Shown: positions 18,062 to 25,681 of the stretch, in pieces | How the letters are laid out: the number at the start of each line of letters is the position of its first letter | Position numbering within the stretch: the stretch's first letter is position 1 | Source: Clostridia bacterium | GTDB lineage: Bacteria > Bacillota > Clostridia > Oscillospirales > Acutalibacteraceae | Direction: 5' to 3' | NCBI GenBank assembly: GCA_900768075.1 | Contig: CAAGBN010000080.1 | Span: forward strand, 1 to 53,877 | Length of the DNA: 53,877 nucleotides | Translations under genes and position numbers: made by a program | The notes under the pieces: model-generated | Database searches by the model: none | Told to the model about the DNA's origin: nothing | The model's input: the letters and a program-made list of their open reading frames with translations, nothing else

Positions 18062-18147
18062 ATTTGGCGTATTTTTTACCCAGAAACACTTGAAAAAAAT
18101 CCCGATATGATATAAAATGTCATTTGGTGTATTTTATACTTAGTAAA
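18062..18147 (+). repeat. direct repeat pair flanking the pgk promoter
   Basis: ATTTGGCGTATTTTTTACCC at 18062 and ATTTGGTGTATTTTATACTT at 18122 are copies exactly 60 bases apart, extending over about 25 bases with some five differences. Each contains a GTAT-TTT-ATAC-like dyad. One copy lies upstream of the -35 and the other downstream of the -10, the layout of a repressor that can loop DNA. A regulator is not identified. Confidence 0.6.
18090..18118 (+). promoter_or_regulatory. promoter of the pgk-tpiA-gpmI operon
   Basis: TTGAAA, 17-base spacer, TAAAAT, about 64 bases before the pgk ATG. It is flanked by the direct repeats at 18062 and 18122. Confidence 0.65.
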
Positions 18148-18181
18148 AATTAAAAAGCTATATAAGAAAGGAAAGACACTC

Positions 18182-19375
18182 ATGAACGTATTAAACAAGA
18201 AATCAGTTGAAGATATCGACGTAAGAGGCAAAAAAGTTCTCATCCGTTGCGACTTCAATGTAAAGATGGAAGACGGCGTTATCACAAGCGATAAGAGAAT
18301 CGTTGCTTCTCTCCCCACAATCAAGTATCTTCTTGACAATGGCGCTAAGGTTATCGCTTGCTCACACCTCGGCAGACCCAAAGGTGAATTCAAACCCGAA
18401 TTTTCACTTGCTCCCGTAGCAGTAAGACTCGGCGAACTCCTCGGCATCGAAGTTAAGATGGCTAAGGACGTTGTTGGCGAAAGCGCTCAGGCACTCGCTG
18501 CTGACCTTAAGGAAGGCGAAGTTCTTCTTCTTGAAAACGTTCGTTTCCACAAGGAAGAAACAAAAAATGATCCCGAATTCTCAAAGGCTCTTGCTTCACT
18601 TGCAGAGATCTATGTAAACGATGCTTTCGGTTCAGCTCACAGAGCTCACTCATCAACAACAGGTGTTGCTGATTATCTTCCCGCAGTTGGCGGTTACCTC
18701 ATCCGTAAGGAGCTCGAATATATCGGTGGCGCTCTCGCTAATCCCAAGAGACCTCTCGTTGCTATCCTCGGTGGCGCTAAGGTTTCAGATAAGATCGGCG
18801 TTATCACAAACCTTATGGAAACAGTTGATACCCTCATCGTTGGTGGCGGTATGGCTTACACATTCTTTGCTGCTAACGGCCACAGCGTTGGTACATCAAT
18901 CTGCGAAGAAGATAAGATTGATCTTGCTAAGGAAATGATGGAAACAGCTAAGGCTAAGGGTGTTAACTTCCTTATTCCCGTAGATAACAGAGTAGGTCTT
19001 GAATACAAGGCTGACACAGAAAACAAGGTCGTTGATTCAGACGATATCCCCGACGGTTGGATGGGTCTTGACATCGGTCCCAAGACAGAAGCTCTCTTTG
19101 CAGACGCTATCAAGGGCGCAGGCACAGTTATCTGGAACGGTCCTATGGGTGTATCAGAATGGGCTAACTTCGCTTCAGGTACAATCGCAGTTGCTACTGC
19201 TATCGCTGAAAGCGGTGCTATCTCAATCGTTGGTGGCGGTGACTCAGCTGCTGCTGTTCAGAAGCTCGGTTTCGCTGATAAGATGAGCCACATCTCAACA
19301 GGTGGCGGTGCTTCTCTTGAATTCCTCGAGGGTAAGGACCTTCCCGGTGTTGTTGCACTTAACGACAAAGAATAA
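18182..19375 (+). CDS. pgk: phosphoglycerate kinase
   Basis: A 397-residue cytoplasmic glycolytic enzyme that transfers phosphate from 1,3-bisphosphoglycerate to ADP. Visible motifs include KKVLIRCDFNVKM (about 20-32), the substrate-binding SHLGRPKG, NDAFGSAHRAHSS, the hinge VAILGGAKVSDKIGVI, the nucleotide site IWNGPMGVSEW, and GGGDSAAAVQKLG near the C-terminus. Length and motifs are standard. An AAAGGAAAG site precedes the ATG. It heads pgk-tpiA-gpmI; no gap or eno gene is in the window. The codon pattern (many GCT, GGT, CTC/CTT) fits high expression. Confidence 0.98.
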   Translation: MNVLNKKSVEDIDVRGKKVLIRCDFNVKMEDGVITSDKRIVASLPTIKYLLDNGAKVIACSHLGRPKGEFKPEFSLAPVAVRLGELLGIEVKMAKDVVGESAQALAADLKEGEVLLLENVRFHKEETKNDPEFSKALASLAEIYVNDAFGSAHRAHSSTTGVADYLPAVGGYLIRKELEYIGGALANPKRPLVAILGGAKVSDKIGVITNLMETVDTLIVGGGMAYTFFAANGHSVGTSICEEDKIDLAKEMMETAKAKGVNFLIPVDNRVGLEYKADTENKVVDSDDIPDGWMGLDIGPKTEALFADAIKGAGTVIWNGPMGVSEWANFASGTIAVATAIAESGAISIVGGGDSAAAVQKLGFADKMSHISTGGGASLEFLEGKDLPGVVALNDKE

Positions 19376-19382
19376 ACCATTC

Positions 19383-19418
19383 TGTCACTTCGTGACATCT
19401 CCCCTTTCAGGGACGACA
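19383..19418. repeat. REP-like palindromic unit in the pgk-tpiA gap
   Basis: TGTCAC-TTC-GTGACA (19383-19397) is a perfect six-bp hairpin, followed by a CCC/GGG mini-hairpin. I recall units of this kind (short GC hairpins followed by CTCCCCTTTCAGGG) as dispersed intergenic repeats in related gut Clostridia; no second copy lies in this window. It may stabilise the pgk message end. Confidence 0.5.
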
Positions 19419-19447
19419 AGATAATTTATAAAAAGGAGTAACCTAAA

Positions 19448-20221
19448 ATGAATAAAGCTACACGTAAAGCAGTTATCGCTGGTAACTGGAAAATGAATAT
19501 GACACCCTCACAGGCTATCGCTCTCATAGGTGAAATGAAGCCCCTCGTTGCAGGTGCTGACTGTGAAGTTGTTCTCTGCGTACCCTTTGTAGATATCCCT
19601 GCTGCTCTTGAAGCTGCTAAGGGCTCAAACATCAAAATCGGTGCTGAAAACGTACACTTCAAGGCTTCAGGCGCATACACAGGCGAAATCTCAGCTGATA
19701 TGCTCAAGGAACTCGGCGTTGAATATGTAGTTGTTGGTCACAGCGAAAGAAGACAGTACTTCGGTGAAACAGATCAGACTGTAAACCTTCGTTCACTTGC
19801 TGCCCTTAATGCAGGCCTTAAACCCATCATCTGTGTTGGTGAAACACTCGAGCAGAGAGAACTCGGCTACACAGAAACACTTCTTAAGTATCAGACAAAG
19901 ATGGCTCTTACAAACGTAACAGCTGACCAGCTTAAGGATGTTGTTATCGCTTACGAACCCGTATGGGCTATCGGTACAGGCGTTACAGCTACTGCTGACC
20001 AGGCTGACGAAGGCAACGGCTACTGCCGTGCAGCTATCGCTGAAGCTTACGGTGCTGATGTTGCTGAAACAGTAACAATCCAGTACGGCGGTTCAATGAA
20101 CGCAGGCAACGCTGCTGAACTCGTTTCAAAGGTAAATGTTGACGGTGGTCTTATCGGTGGTGCTTCACTTAAGGCTGCTGACTTCTCAGTAATCGTAAAG
20201 GCTGCTTCAGAGCAGAAATAA
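19448..20221 (+). CDS. tpiA: triosephosphate isomerase
   Basis: A 257-residue TIM barrel that interconverts dihydroxyacetone phosphate and glyceraldehyde 3-phosphate. The catalytic residues are all visible: Lys in AGNWKMNM (about 11-18), His in VVGHSERRQYFGE, and Glu in AYEPVWAIGTG. The phosphate-binding segments QYGGSMNAGNAAEL and GGLIGGASLKAADF are intact. An AAAAGGAG site lies upstream. It is the second gene of the glycolytic operon, 72 bases after pgk, and is followed by a terminator-like hairpin before gpmI. Confidence 0.98.
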   Translation: MNKATRKAVIAGNWKMNMTPSQAIALIGEMKPLVAGADCEVVLCVPFVDIPAALEAAKGSNIKIGAENVHFKASGAYTGEISADMLKELGVEYVVVGHSERRQYFGETDQTVNLRSLAALNAGLKPIICVGETLEQRELGYTETLLKYQTKMALTNVTADQLKDVVIAYEPVWAIGTGVTATADQADEGNGYCRAAIAEAYGADVAETVTIQYGGSMNAGNAAELVSKVNVDGGLIGGASLKAADFSVIVKAASEQK

Positions 20222-20236
20222 GCTTAAACAAAAATA

Positions 20237-20262
20237 GGGTCGCTTCACGGCGACCCATTTTT
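20237..20262 (+). terminator. intercistronic terminator-like hairpin between tpiA and gpmI
   Basis: GGGTCGC (20237-20243) pairs with GCGACCC (20250-20256) around a six-base loop and is followed by ATTTTTA. It lies 18 bases before the gpmI ATG. No room is left for a gpmI promoter, so it would act as a partial terminator or as a 3'-stabilising hairpin for tpiA. Confidence 0.7.
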
Positions 20263-20280
20263 ACGAAAGGAAAAGTAACA

Positions 20281-21813
20281 ATGAAAAAACCTGTTTTACT
20301 TTGTATTATGGACGGTTTCGGTAAGAATGAAAGCGATTACGGTAACGCTATCGTCGCTGCTGCAACTCCCAACCTTGATAAAATTATGAAAGAAAATCCC
20401 ATGACCTTTATCGGAGCATCAGGTATGGACGTAGGTCTCCCCGACGGTCAGATGGGTAACAGTGAAGTTGGTCACACAAATATCGGTGCAGGCCGTGTTG
20501 TATATCAGGAGCTCACAAGAATCACAAAGTCAATCAAGGACGGTGACTTCTTCAAAAACGAAGCTCTTGTAGGTGCAGTTCAGAACTGTCTCGATAAGGG
20601 TACAGCTCTTCACCTTATGGGTCTTATGTCAGACGGTGGTGTTCACTCACACGACAGTCATATGCTTGCTATTGTTAAGCTTGCTAAAGAAATGGGTCTT
20701 AAGGAAGTTTATGTTCACTGCTTCCTCGACGGCCGTGACGTACCTCCCGCTTCAGGTGCAGACTTTGTTGCAAAGACTTGCCAGGCTCTCGAAGAAATCG
20801 GCGTTGGTAAGGTTGCTACAGTAATGGGCAGATACTACGCTATGGACAGAGATAACCGTTGGGAAAGAGTCGGCAAGGCTTACGCTGCTATGGTTTACGG
20901 CGAAGGCAATAAGGCTGACTGCCCTGTTGAAGCTATCAAAAAGTCGTATGTGACAATAGACGCTGAAGGCAAGAACCTTACTGACGAATTCGTTATCCCA
21001 ACAGTATGTCTCGAGGATGCTACAATCAAGGCTGACGACAGCGTTGTATTCTTCAACTTCCGTCCTGACAGAGCAAGAGAAATCACAAGAACTTTCGTTG
21101 ACGAAGCATTTGACGGCTTTGAAAGAAAGAACGGCTTCTTCCCCCTCTACTATGTATGTATGACACAGTATGATGCTACAATGCCCAACGTTCACGTTGC
21201 ATTCAAGCCTCAGACTCTTGAAAATACTTTCGGTGAGTACCTTGCAAAGATGGGCAAGACTCAGCTCAGAATCGCTGAAACTGAGAAGTATGCTCACGTA
21301 ACATTCTTCTTCAACGGCGGTGTTGAAAAGCAGTACGACGGTGAAGACAGAATTCTTGTTGCTTCACCCAAGGTTGCAACATATGACCTTCAGCCTGAAA
21401 TGAGCGCTTACGAAGTAACAGATAAGGTTGTTGAAGCTATCAAGACAGGCAAGTACGATGCTATCATCCTCAACTTCGCTAACTGCGATATGGTTGGTCA
21501 CACAGGTATCTTTGATGCTGCTAAGGCTGCTGTTGAAGCTGTTGACGCTTCAGTTGGTAAGGTTTATGATGCTGTTATGGAAATGGATGGCGTTATGCTT
21601 ATCACTGCTGACCACGGTAATGCTGATAAGATGTATGAAGAAGACGGCTCACCTTTCACAGCTCACACAACATTCCCCGTACCTTTTGTAGTTTGCGGTT
21701 ATGATTGCGAGCTTCGTGAAGGCGGTAAGCTTTGCGATATCGCTCCCACAATGCTTAAGATTATGAATCTTGAACAGCCCGCAGAAATGGACGGCGCAAG
21801 CATTATTAAATAA
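20281..21813 (+). CDS. gpmI: 2,3-bisphosphoglycerate-independent phosphoglycerate mutase
   Basis: A 510-residue Mn-dependent mutase that converts 3- to 2-phosphoglycerate. The N-terminal metal site is LLCIMDGFG; the catalytic Ser is in GQMGNSEVGHTNIGAG (about 57-72). The transferase insert includes HCFLDGRDVPP and GRYYAMDRDNRWER. The C-terminal metal ligands are in NFANCDMVGHTG and ITADHGNADKM. Length and motifs are typical. An AAAGGAAAAG site lies between the hairpin at 20237-20262 and the ATG. It is the third gene of the glycolytic operon. Confidence 0.98.
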   Translation: MKKPVLLCIMDGFGKNESDYGNAIVAAATPNLDKIMKENPMTFIGASGMDVGLPDGQMGNSEVGHTNIGAGRVVYQELTRITKSIKDGDFFKNEALVGAVQNCLDKGTALHLMGLMSDGGVHSHDSHMLAIVKLAKEMGLKEVYVHCFLDGRDVPPASGADFVAKTCQALEEIGVGKVATVMGRYYAMDRDNRWERVGKAYAAMVYGEGNKADCPVEAIKKSYVTIDAEGKNLTDEFVIPTVCLEDATIKADDSVVFFNFRPDRAREITRTFVDEAFDGFERKNGFFPLYYVCMTQYDATMPNVHVAFKPQTLENTFGEYLAKMGKTQLRIAETEKYAHVTFFFNGGVEKQYDGEDRILVASPKVATYDLQPEMSAYEVTDKVVEAIKTGKYDAIILNFANCDMVGHTGIFDAAKAAVEAVDASVGKVYDAVMEMDGVMLITADHGNADKMYEEDGSPFTAHTTFPVPFVVCGYDCELREGGKLCDIAPTMLKIMNLEQPAEMDGASIIK

Positions 21814-21814
21814 T

Positions 21815-21879
21815 AAACGCATTAGCGCGTTTTGGTTACTTTTTGGCGCTAGCAAAAGTAACGCCCGCCCGGCGAGGGC
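21815..21879. repeat. GC-rich palindromic element after gpmI
   Basis: Three short stems in a row: AACGC/GCGTT (21817-21832), GTTACTTTT/AAAAGTAAC (21835-21862) and GCCC/GGGC (21863-21879). Base composition differs from the AT-rich surroundings. It looks like a dispersed intergenic hairpin repeat. It could also aid transcript ending, but the main terminator is the next stem. Confidence 0.5.
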
Positions 21880-21884
21880 AATAA

Positions 21885-21922
21885 AAAAGATAAGACCTGC
21901 AAGTTATTTGCAGGTCTTTATT
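21885..21922. terminator. bidirectional terminator between gpmI and thiN
   Basis: AAGACCTGCAA (21892-21902) and TTGCAGGTCTT (21908-21918) form an 11-bp stem with a five-base loop. T-rich tails follow on both strands. It separates two convergent genes. Confidence 0.9.
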
Positions 21923-21930
21923 GTTTATAT

Positions 21931-22548
21931 TCACTTTTTATAAACCACCAGCAAACTACCCTCTTCGACAGCAATGCTGGACTCTTTACCGAGAAATTCA
22001 TTACTCACGCCTATAGGCATATAAGAATAAAGAGTAGCACCCTCAAGAGTATACTTCAGATTTTCAATGGTTACTCCCCTGCTTTCATCTGTCAGCGAAA
22101 AAACAGAGACATAACCCTTAAGGTCAGCACTCAGTGTAAGTGTACCGTCAGCAAAAGCCGTGAACACCTCTTCACCGTGGTATATTGTACCTCTCGCGCC
22201 TTTTGATGTAATATAGTGAAGAAGCTGAATATTAGCAACAGAGTGGTCATTTCTCTCTCCGCCCAAAGCACCGAGAATCACAAAATTCTCATAGCCTTTC
22301 TCGAATCCGAAATTAACTGCAAGCATCATATCAGTCTCATCCTTTTCTGTGGGAGCAACTACTTTCTTATCTGTTGTGGGTACACTGCCGAATGAATCGA
22401 AGTCACCCACAACCATATCACACTCTCTGCCGAGAAGGTCTTTATATTTATATCCACCATCAGCACAGATTATATAGTCAGTTTCGTCGGCAATTAAGCT
22501 TGTCTCTGTAACTTCACCTGCACCGATTATGTAGCATATATCAGCCAT
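21931..22548 (-). CDS. thiN: thiamine pyrophosphokinase
   Basis: A 205-residue enzyme that makes thiamine diphosphate from thiamine and ATP in the cytoplasm. Family motifs: YIICADGGYKYKDLLG (about 26-41), DMVVGDFDSFGSVP, EKDETDMMLAVNFGFEKG, and GALGGERNDHSVANIQLL, which carry the conserved Asp and Arg/Asp/His residues. The C-terminal beta-sandwich (about 130-205) is present. It is a single-gene unit with its own promoter at 22573-22601 and shares a terminator with gpmI. I see no TPP riboswitch in the 125-base upstream gap. Confidence 0.93.
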   Translation of the reverse strand: MADICYIIGAGEVTETSLIADETDYIICADGGYKYKDLLGRECDMVVGDFDSFGSVPTTDKKVVAPTEKDETDMMLAVNFGFEKGYENFVILGALGGERNDHSVANIQLLHYITSKGARGTIYHGEEVFTAFADGTLTLSADLKGYVSVFSLTDESRGVTIENLKYTLEGATLYSYMPIGVSNEFLGKESSIAVEEGSLLVVYKK

Positions 22549-22572
22549 ATTATCACCTCTGTTTCTGTTTTT

Positions 22573-22601
22573 AGTATATCACGAAATATAATTTAATTCA
22601 A
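22573..22601 (-). promoter_or_regulatory. promoter of thiN
   Basis: Minus strand TTGAAT, 17-base spacer, TATACT, 25 bases before the thiN start. Confidence 0.65.
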
Positions 22602-22615
22602 TATCATAAAAAGAC

Positions 22616-22644
22616 TTTACAAAATTGCGATTTTCAACTAAAAT
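22616..22644 (+). promoter_or_regulatory. promoter of the ArsC-like/DUF896/PfkB/HAD operon
   Basis: TTTACA, 17-base spacer, TAAAAT, about 30 bases before the ATG at 22674, with an AAAGGAG site between. Confidence 0.6.
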
Positions 22645-22673
22645 AGACTGAGATTAAGTTAAAGGAGTACTCA

Positions 22674-23024
22674 ATGAATATTCAGATTTACGGCACTTCA
22701 AAATGCTTTGATACAAAGAAAGCTCAACGATATTTTAAAGAACGCGGAATTAAATTTCAGTTTGTTGATCTGGCTAAATTCGGTATGAGTAAGGGTGAAT
22801 ATAACTCAATTAAAACCGCCCTTAAAATGAAGGTTGATGACCTTGTAAATGAAAAAAGCAAAAAGTACGATTCTTCATTTATAAAATATCTCGCTTCCGA
22901 AGAAGCTAAAGAAGAAAAGCTCCTTGAAAATCAGGAGATGTTTAAAACACCTATAGTACGAAACGGCAAAAAAGCTACACTTGGCTACTGCCCCGAAATA
23001 TGGAAAGAATGGGAGAAAGAATAA
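22674..23024 (+). CDS. ArsC/Spx family thioredoxin-fold protein
   Basis: A 116-residue protein of the ArsC-like thioredoxin fold. The N-terminal strand leads to the single Cys11 in YGTSKCFDTKKAQRYFKERG; the position that would form CxxC is Thr, so it is a one-cysteine member. The TPIVRNGKKATLGY segment gives the conserved cis-Pro and the strand after it. Members include arsenate reductases, Spx regulators and many proteins of unknown role. Nothing here (no arsB or arsR neighbour) supports arsenate reduction. It overlaps the DUF896 gene by one base and heads a four-gene run. Confidence 0.85.
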   Translation: MNIQIYGTSKCFDTKKAQRYFKERGIKFQFVDLAKFGMSKGEYNSIKTALKMKVDDLVNEKSKKYDSSFIKYLASEEAKEEKLLENQEMFKTPIVRNGKKATLGYCPEIWKEWEKE

Positions 23025-23236
23025 TGGTTACACAGGAACAGATTAACAGAATAAACGAGCTTGCAAGAAAGGCTAAAACACCCGAGGGCCTTACAGAAGA
23101 AGAACTCAGGGAAAGAGATATCCTCAGACGCGCTTATATTGACTCATACAAGGCAAGTCTTGTAGGTCAGCTTGAAAACACATACATTGTTGACGAAAAA
23201 GGCAACAAGAAAAAGGTACAACGCAAAAATAAGTAA
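23024..23236 (+). CDS. DUF896 family small cytoplasmic protein (YnzC-like)
   Basis: A 70-residue protein starting with MVTQEQINRINELARKAKT and containing LTEEELRERDILRRAYI, the two-helix DUF896 pattern. The C-terminus is Lys-rich. The start at 23024 is chosen because it sits on the stop of the preceding gene (TAATG), behind a GGGAGAAAG site. Members such as B. subtilis YnzC are small helical proteins without a settled function. Confidence 0.9.
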   Translation: MVTQEQINRINELARKAKTPEGLTEEELRERDILRRAYIDSYKASLVGQLENTYIVDEKGNKKKVQRKNK

Positions 23237-23248
23237 GGAGAAAAAATT

Positions 23249-24163
23249 ATGAGCTTTGCAGCAGGTTACGGCAAAACCAATGTAGACTTACTCTTTGAAG
23301 GTATGCCCAGACTTCCTTTAGAGGGTGAAGAGATTTTCACAGATAAGTTTTCTCTCTGCCTTGGCGGTGGTGTACCAGGTACTATGGTTACACTTTCACG
23401 CCTCGGTGTTAAGACTAAAAATGTTACTGAGCTGAGCTCTGAAATGTTTTCACAGTTTGCTCTTGACGAGTTCAAAAAAGCAGGCTGTGAGCCTATAAAT
23501 ATCTATAATGGTGACAAAATCGCTGTCAACATCACAGCTGCCGCTATCACTCCCAAGGACAGAACCTTCTGGTCATACGGCAATATCAACGAAAAGGCTG
23601 ATCCCGAAAAAATTTATCAGGGTCTTACAGGTGCAAAGGCTGTTGCTATGCACGAAAGCTATCTTGATGTTTACCGTAAGCTCAAGGAAGAAGGCAGTAT
23701 CGTCATTCTTGATACAGGCTTTGTTGAGGATATGAGCCTTGAAAAGTATGAGGCTATGCTCGAAATTGCTGACTACTTCCTGCCTAACCGTACTGAAACA
23801 ATTAAACTTACAGGTGAAACCGATCCTAAAAAAGCTGCTAAAGTGTTGAGCAAATATCTTGATAAGGTAATTGTAAAGCTTGACAGCGAGGGCTGTCTTA
23901 TTTACCGTGATAACGAATATATCTATGTTAAGAGTATTCCCGAGTTTGTCCGTATTGACTCAACAGGCGCAGGAGATGCCTTTTTCGCAGGCTTTATGTA
24001 TGGCATAATGAAAGATGAGCCTATTGAGAAATGCGCTCTTTACGGCAATATTACAGGCGGTAAGTGTGTTACTGCTGTCGGCTGTACTACTGCATACTTC
24101 ACAGAAGACGAGCTTCTCGTTATGGCTGATAAATACAAAGATAATATCATTTATAATTATTGA
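23249..24163 (+). CDS. PfkB family carbohydrate/nucleoside kinase
   Basis: A 304-residue ribokinase-superfamily enzyme. The N-terminal GYGKTNVDLLFEGMPRLP and the Gly-rich CLGGGVPGTMVTLSRLG segment contact the sugar. The C-terminal IDSTGAGDAFFAGFMYG (about 240-256) holds the anion hole and catalytic Asp. IVKLDSEGCLIYRDNEYIYV is the typical strand pair before it. The substrate cannot be read from sequence; ribokinase-, fructokinase- and nucleoside-kinase-like choices remain open. It sits 12 bases after the DUF896 gene and nine bases before a HAD phosphatase, suggesting a shared sugar-phosphate task. Confidence 0.88.
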   Translation: MSFAAGYGKTNVDLLFEGMPRLPLEGEEIFTDKFSLCLGGGVPGTMVTLSRLGVKTKNVTELSSEMFSQFALDEFKKAGCEPINIYNGDKIAVNITAAAITPKDRTFWSYGNINEKADPEKIYQGLTGAKAVAMHESYLDVYRKLKEEGSIVILDTGFVEDMSLEKYEAMLEIADYFLPNRTETIKLTGETDPKKAAKVLSKYLDKVIVKLDSEGCLIYRDNEYIYVKSIPEFVRIDSTGAGDAFFAGFMYGIMKDEPIEKCALYGNITGGKCVTAVGCTTAYFTEDELLVMADKYKDNIIYNY

Positions 24164-24172
24164 GGAAAGCAA

Positions 24173-24997
24173 ATGAACACCAAAAATTATTCAGATTGGA
24201 TTATGGTTTCCGACATAGACGGCACTCTTAATAATACAATGAGACGTACGCCAAAAGTAAATACTGATGCTATAAGTGATTTTGTACATAATAAAGGCGG
24301 TCATTTTACTCTCGCATCAGCAAGAAACGTGCAGTCACTCAAGCCTCATTATGATAATCTTCCCGATGTCAGAACCCCTGCTATCATCTTAAACGGTGCA
24401 GGCATCTACGACTATGAGAATAATAAGATGCTTTGGTTTAATCCCCTCCCCTCTGAAGGCATTGATGTTATAAGCAAGGCAATGAAAAAGTTTCCTAATC
24501 TTGAGGTGGGCATATTTACACAGGATATGATTTATCTTGTCAGACCTAAGATATCTGCTCCCTTTATGATGGCGATTGACAGCTTAAGACACAAGAAAGT
24601 CAGATCTATAAGCGAAGTACCAATGGGAAGCTGGGGCAAGGTAATCTTTTACTGTATGCCCTGGAATAAAAAGAAAATCAGAGACTTTGTCGTTGCTGAA
24701 AGCGATGAATCTCTTGCCTTTATCGACACTTCGGCATTTTCTTTTGATATGGTAGCCGGTGATACCAACAAAGGCACTGCAGTTAAAAAGCTTGCTGAAA
24801 TACTCGGTATAAGCGAAGATAAAACCTGCGCTATCGGCAATTACTACAACGACCTTGATATGCTCAAAGCCGTAAAACATTCAGCCTGCTGCAAGCAAGC
24901 TCCTGAAGATATACACAATCTCTGCGAATACACTGCCTGTCACTGTAATGACGGTGCCGTCGCTGACTTTATAAGTTACATATACAATACATATTAA
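24173..24997 (+). CDS. HAD superfamily (Cof-like) phosphatase
   Basis: A 274-residue HAD hydrolase. Motif I is VSDIDGTLNN (about 13-22), with the nucleophile and general-acid Asp pair. Motif II is the Ser in TLASARN, motif III the Lys in NKGTAVKKLAEILG, and motif IV is IGNYYNDLDML. The C2-type cap lies between about 85 and 190. It follows the PfkB kinase closely. Members dephosphorylate sugar phosphates and nucleotides; the precise substrate is unknown. Confidence 0.9.
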   Translation: MNTKNYSDWIMVSDIDGTLNNTMRRTPKVNTDAISDFVHNKGGHFTLASARNVQSLKPHYDNLPDVRTPAIILNGAGIYDYENNKMLWFNPLPSEGIDVISKAMKKFPNLEVGIFTQDMIYLVRPKISAPFMMAIDSLRHKKVRSISEVPMGSWGKVIFYCMPWNKKKIRDFVVAESDESLAFIDTSAFSFDMVAGDTNKGTAVKKLAEILGISEDKTCAIGNYYNDLDMLKAVKHSACCKQAPEDIHNLCEYTACHCNDGAVADFISYIYNTY

Positions 24998-25045
24998 TTC
25001 ATTCTAAAAATTAAAAATCAAGCATAGAATTTATCGGTGATAACA

Positions 25046-25633
25046 ATGAAAATTATCAAGATAGTTCTATGCTTTTTTATTATTCTTTCCTTTGCAGCCT
25101 GTGGTAAAAGTGAATTTATGAATCTTTACGCATTTTGTGAAAATTATAATGAAATCAGCGAAAAGAAGCTTTCTATAAGTGATTTCTATTTTCAAAGCCC
25201 AAATATTCCGCAGTACACTGCCGTGTTGGGCAATCAGAACTGCGAGGTCTTGCTTTCACTTGAAAGTGGAGAAAGTGATATTATTGAAAAAGTGAGTCTA
25301 TCACTTATAAAAAGCAAAGATGTTGTACCTTCTGAAAGTCAGATAAAGTTTTTCAGAAGCGTTCTGAAAGACGTATTGAAAGCCTATTGCAGTTACGATG
25401 AAGCCACAGCCAAAGAAATAATCTCTTCATTTTCTCTCTATGAATATGATACTTTCATTAAAGAAGGCGAACTTACTCTTAAAAGAGAAAACTTCTATTT
25501 TGTTTATTATTCAACTCAATTAATCAGTCAATTTAAGATTTACAACACATATCTGCACGAAATAGAAGCCACAGAGAAACCTATAAGCAAGCCATATTAT
25601 GGTGAAGATTTTATAATCAAAGAAAAGGAATAA
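25046..25633 (+). CDS. putative lipoprotein of unknown function
   Basis: A 195-residue protein. The N-terminal MKIIKIVLCFFIILSFAACGKSE has a lipobox (LSFAAC), so it should be lipid-anchored outside the membrane. The start at 25046 is preceded by GGTGAT; a GTG three codons earlier overlaps that site and is unlikely. The mature part is a mixed alpha/beta domain (about 25-185) with no motif I recognise. It lies at the end of a plus-strand run, 48 bases after the HAD gene, just before a strong terminator facing ftsZ. Confidence 0.7.
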   Translation: MKIIKIVLCFFIILSFAACGKSEFMNLYAFCENYNEISEKKLSISDFYFQSPNIPQYTAVLGNQNCEVLLSLESGESDIIEKVSLSLIKSKDVVPSESQIKFFRSVLKDVLKAYCSYDEATAKEIISSFSLYEYDTFIKEGELTLKRENFYFVYYSTQLISQFKIYNTYLHEIEATEKPISKPYYGEDFIIKEKE

Positions 25634-25637
25634 AAAT

Positions 25638-25665
25638 AAACTCCCTGAAGCTAATCAGGGAGTTT
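25638..25665. terminator. bidirectional terminator between lipoprotein gene and ftsZ
   Basis: AAACTCCCTGA (25638-25648) and TCAGGGAGTTT (25655-25665) form an 11-bp perfect stem with a six-base loop, flanked by A/T tracts. It ends two convergent transcripts. Confidence 0.9.
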
Positions 25666-25681
25666 GATATTTAACTTAAAA

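Noticed and set aside
22549..22673. A TPP riboswitch upstream of thiN
   Set aside because: The promoter lies 25 bases from the start codon, leaving no room for an aptamer.
22674..23024. Calling the ArsC-like protein an arsenate reductase
   Set aside because: Only one Cys, no ars neighbours, and the family includes many non-reductases.
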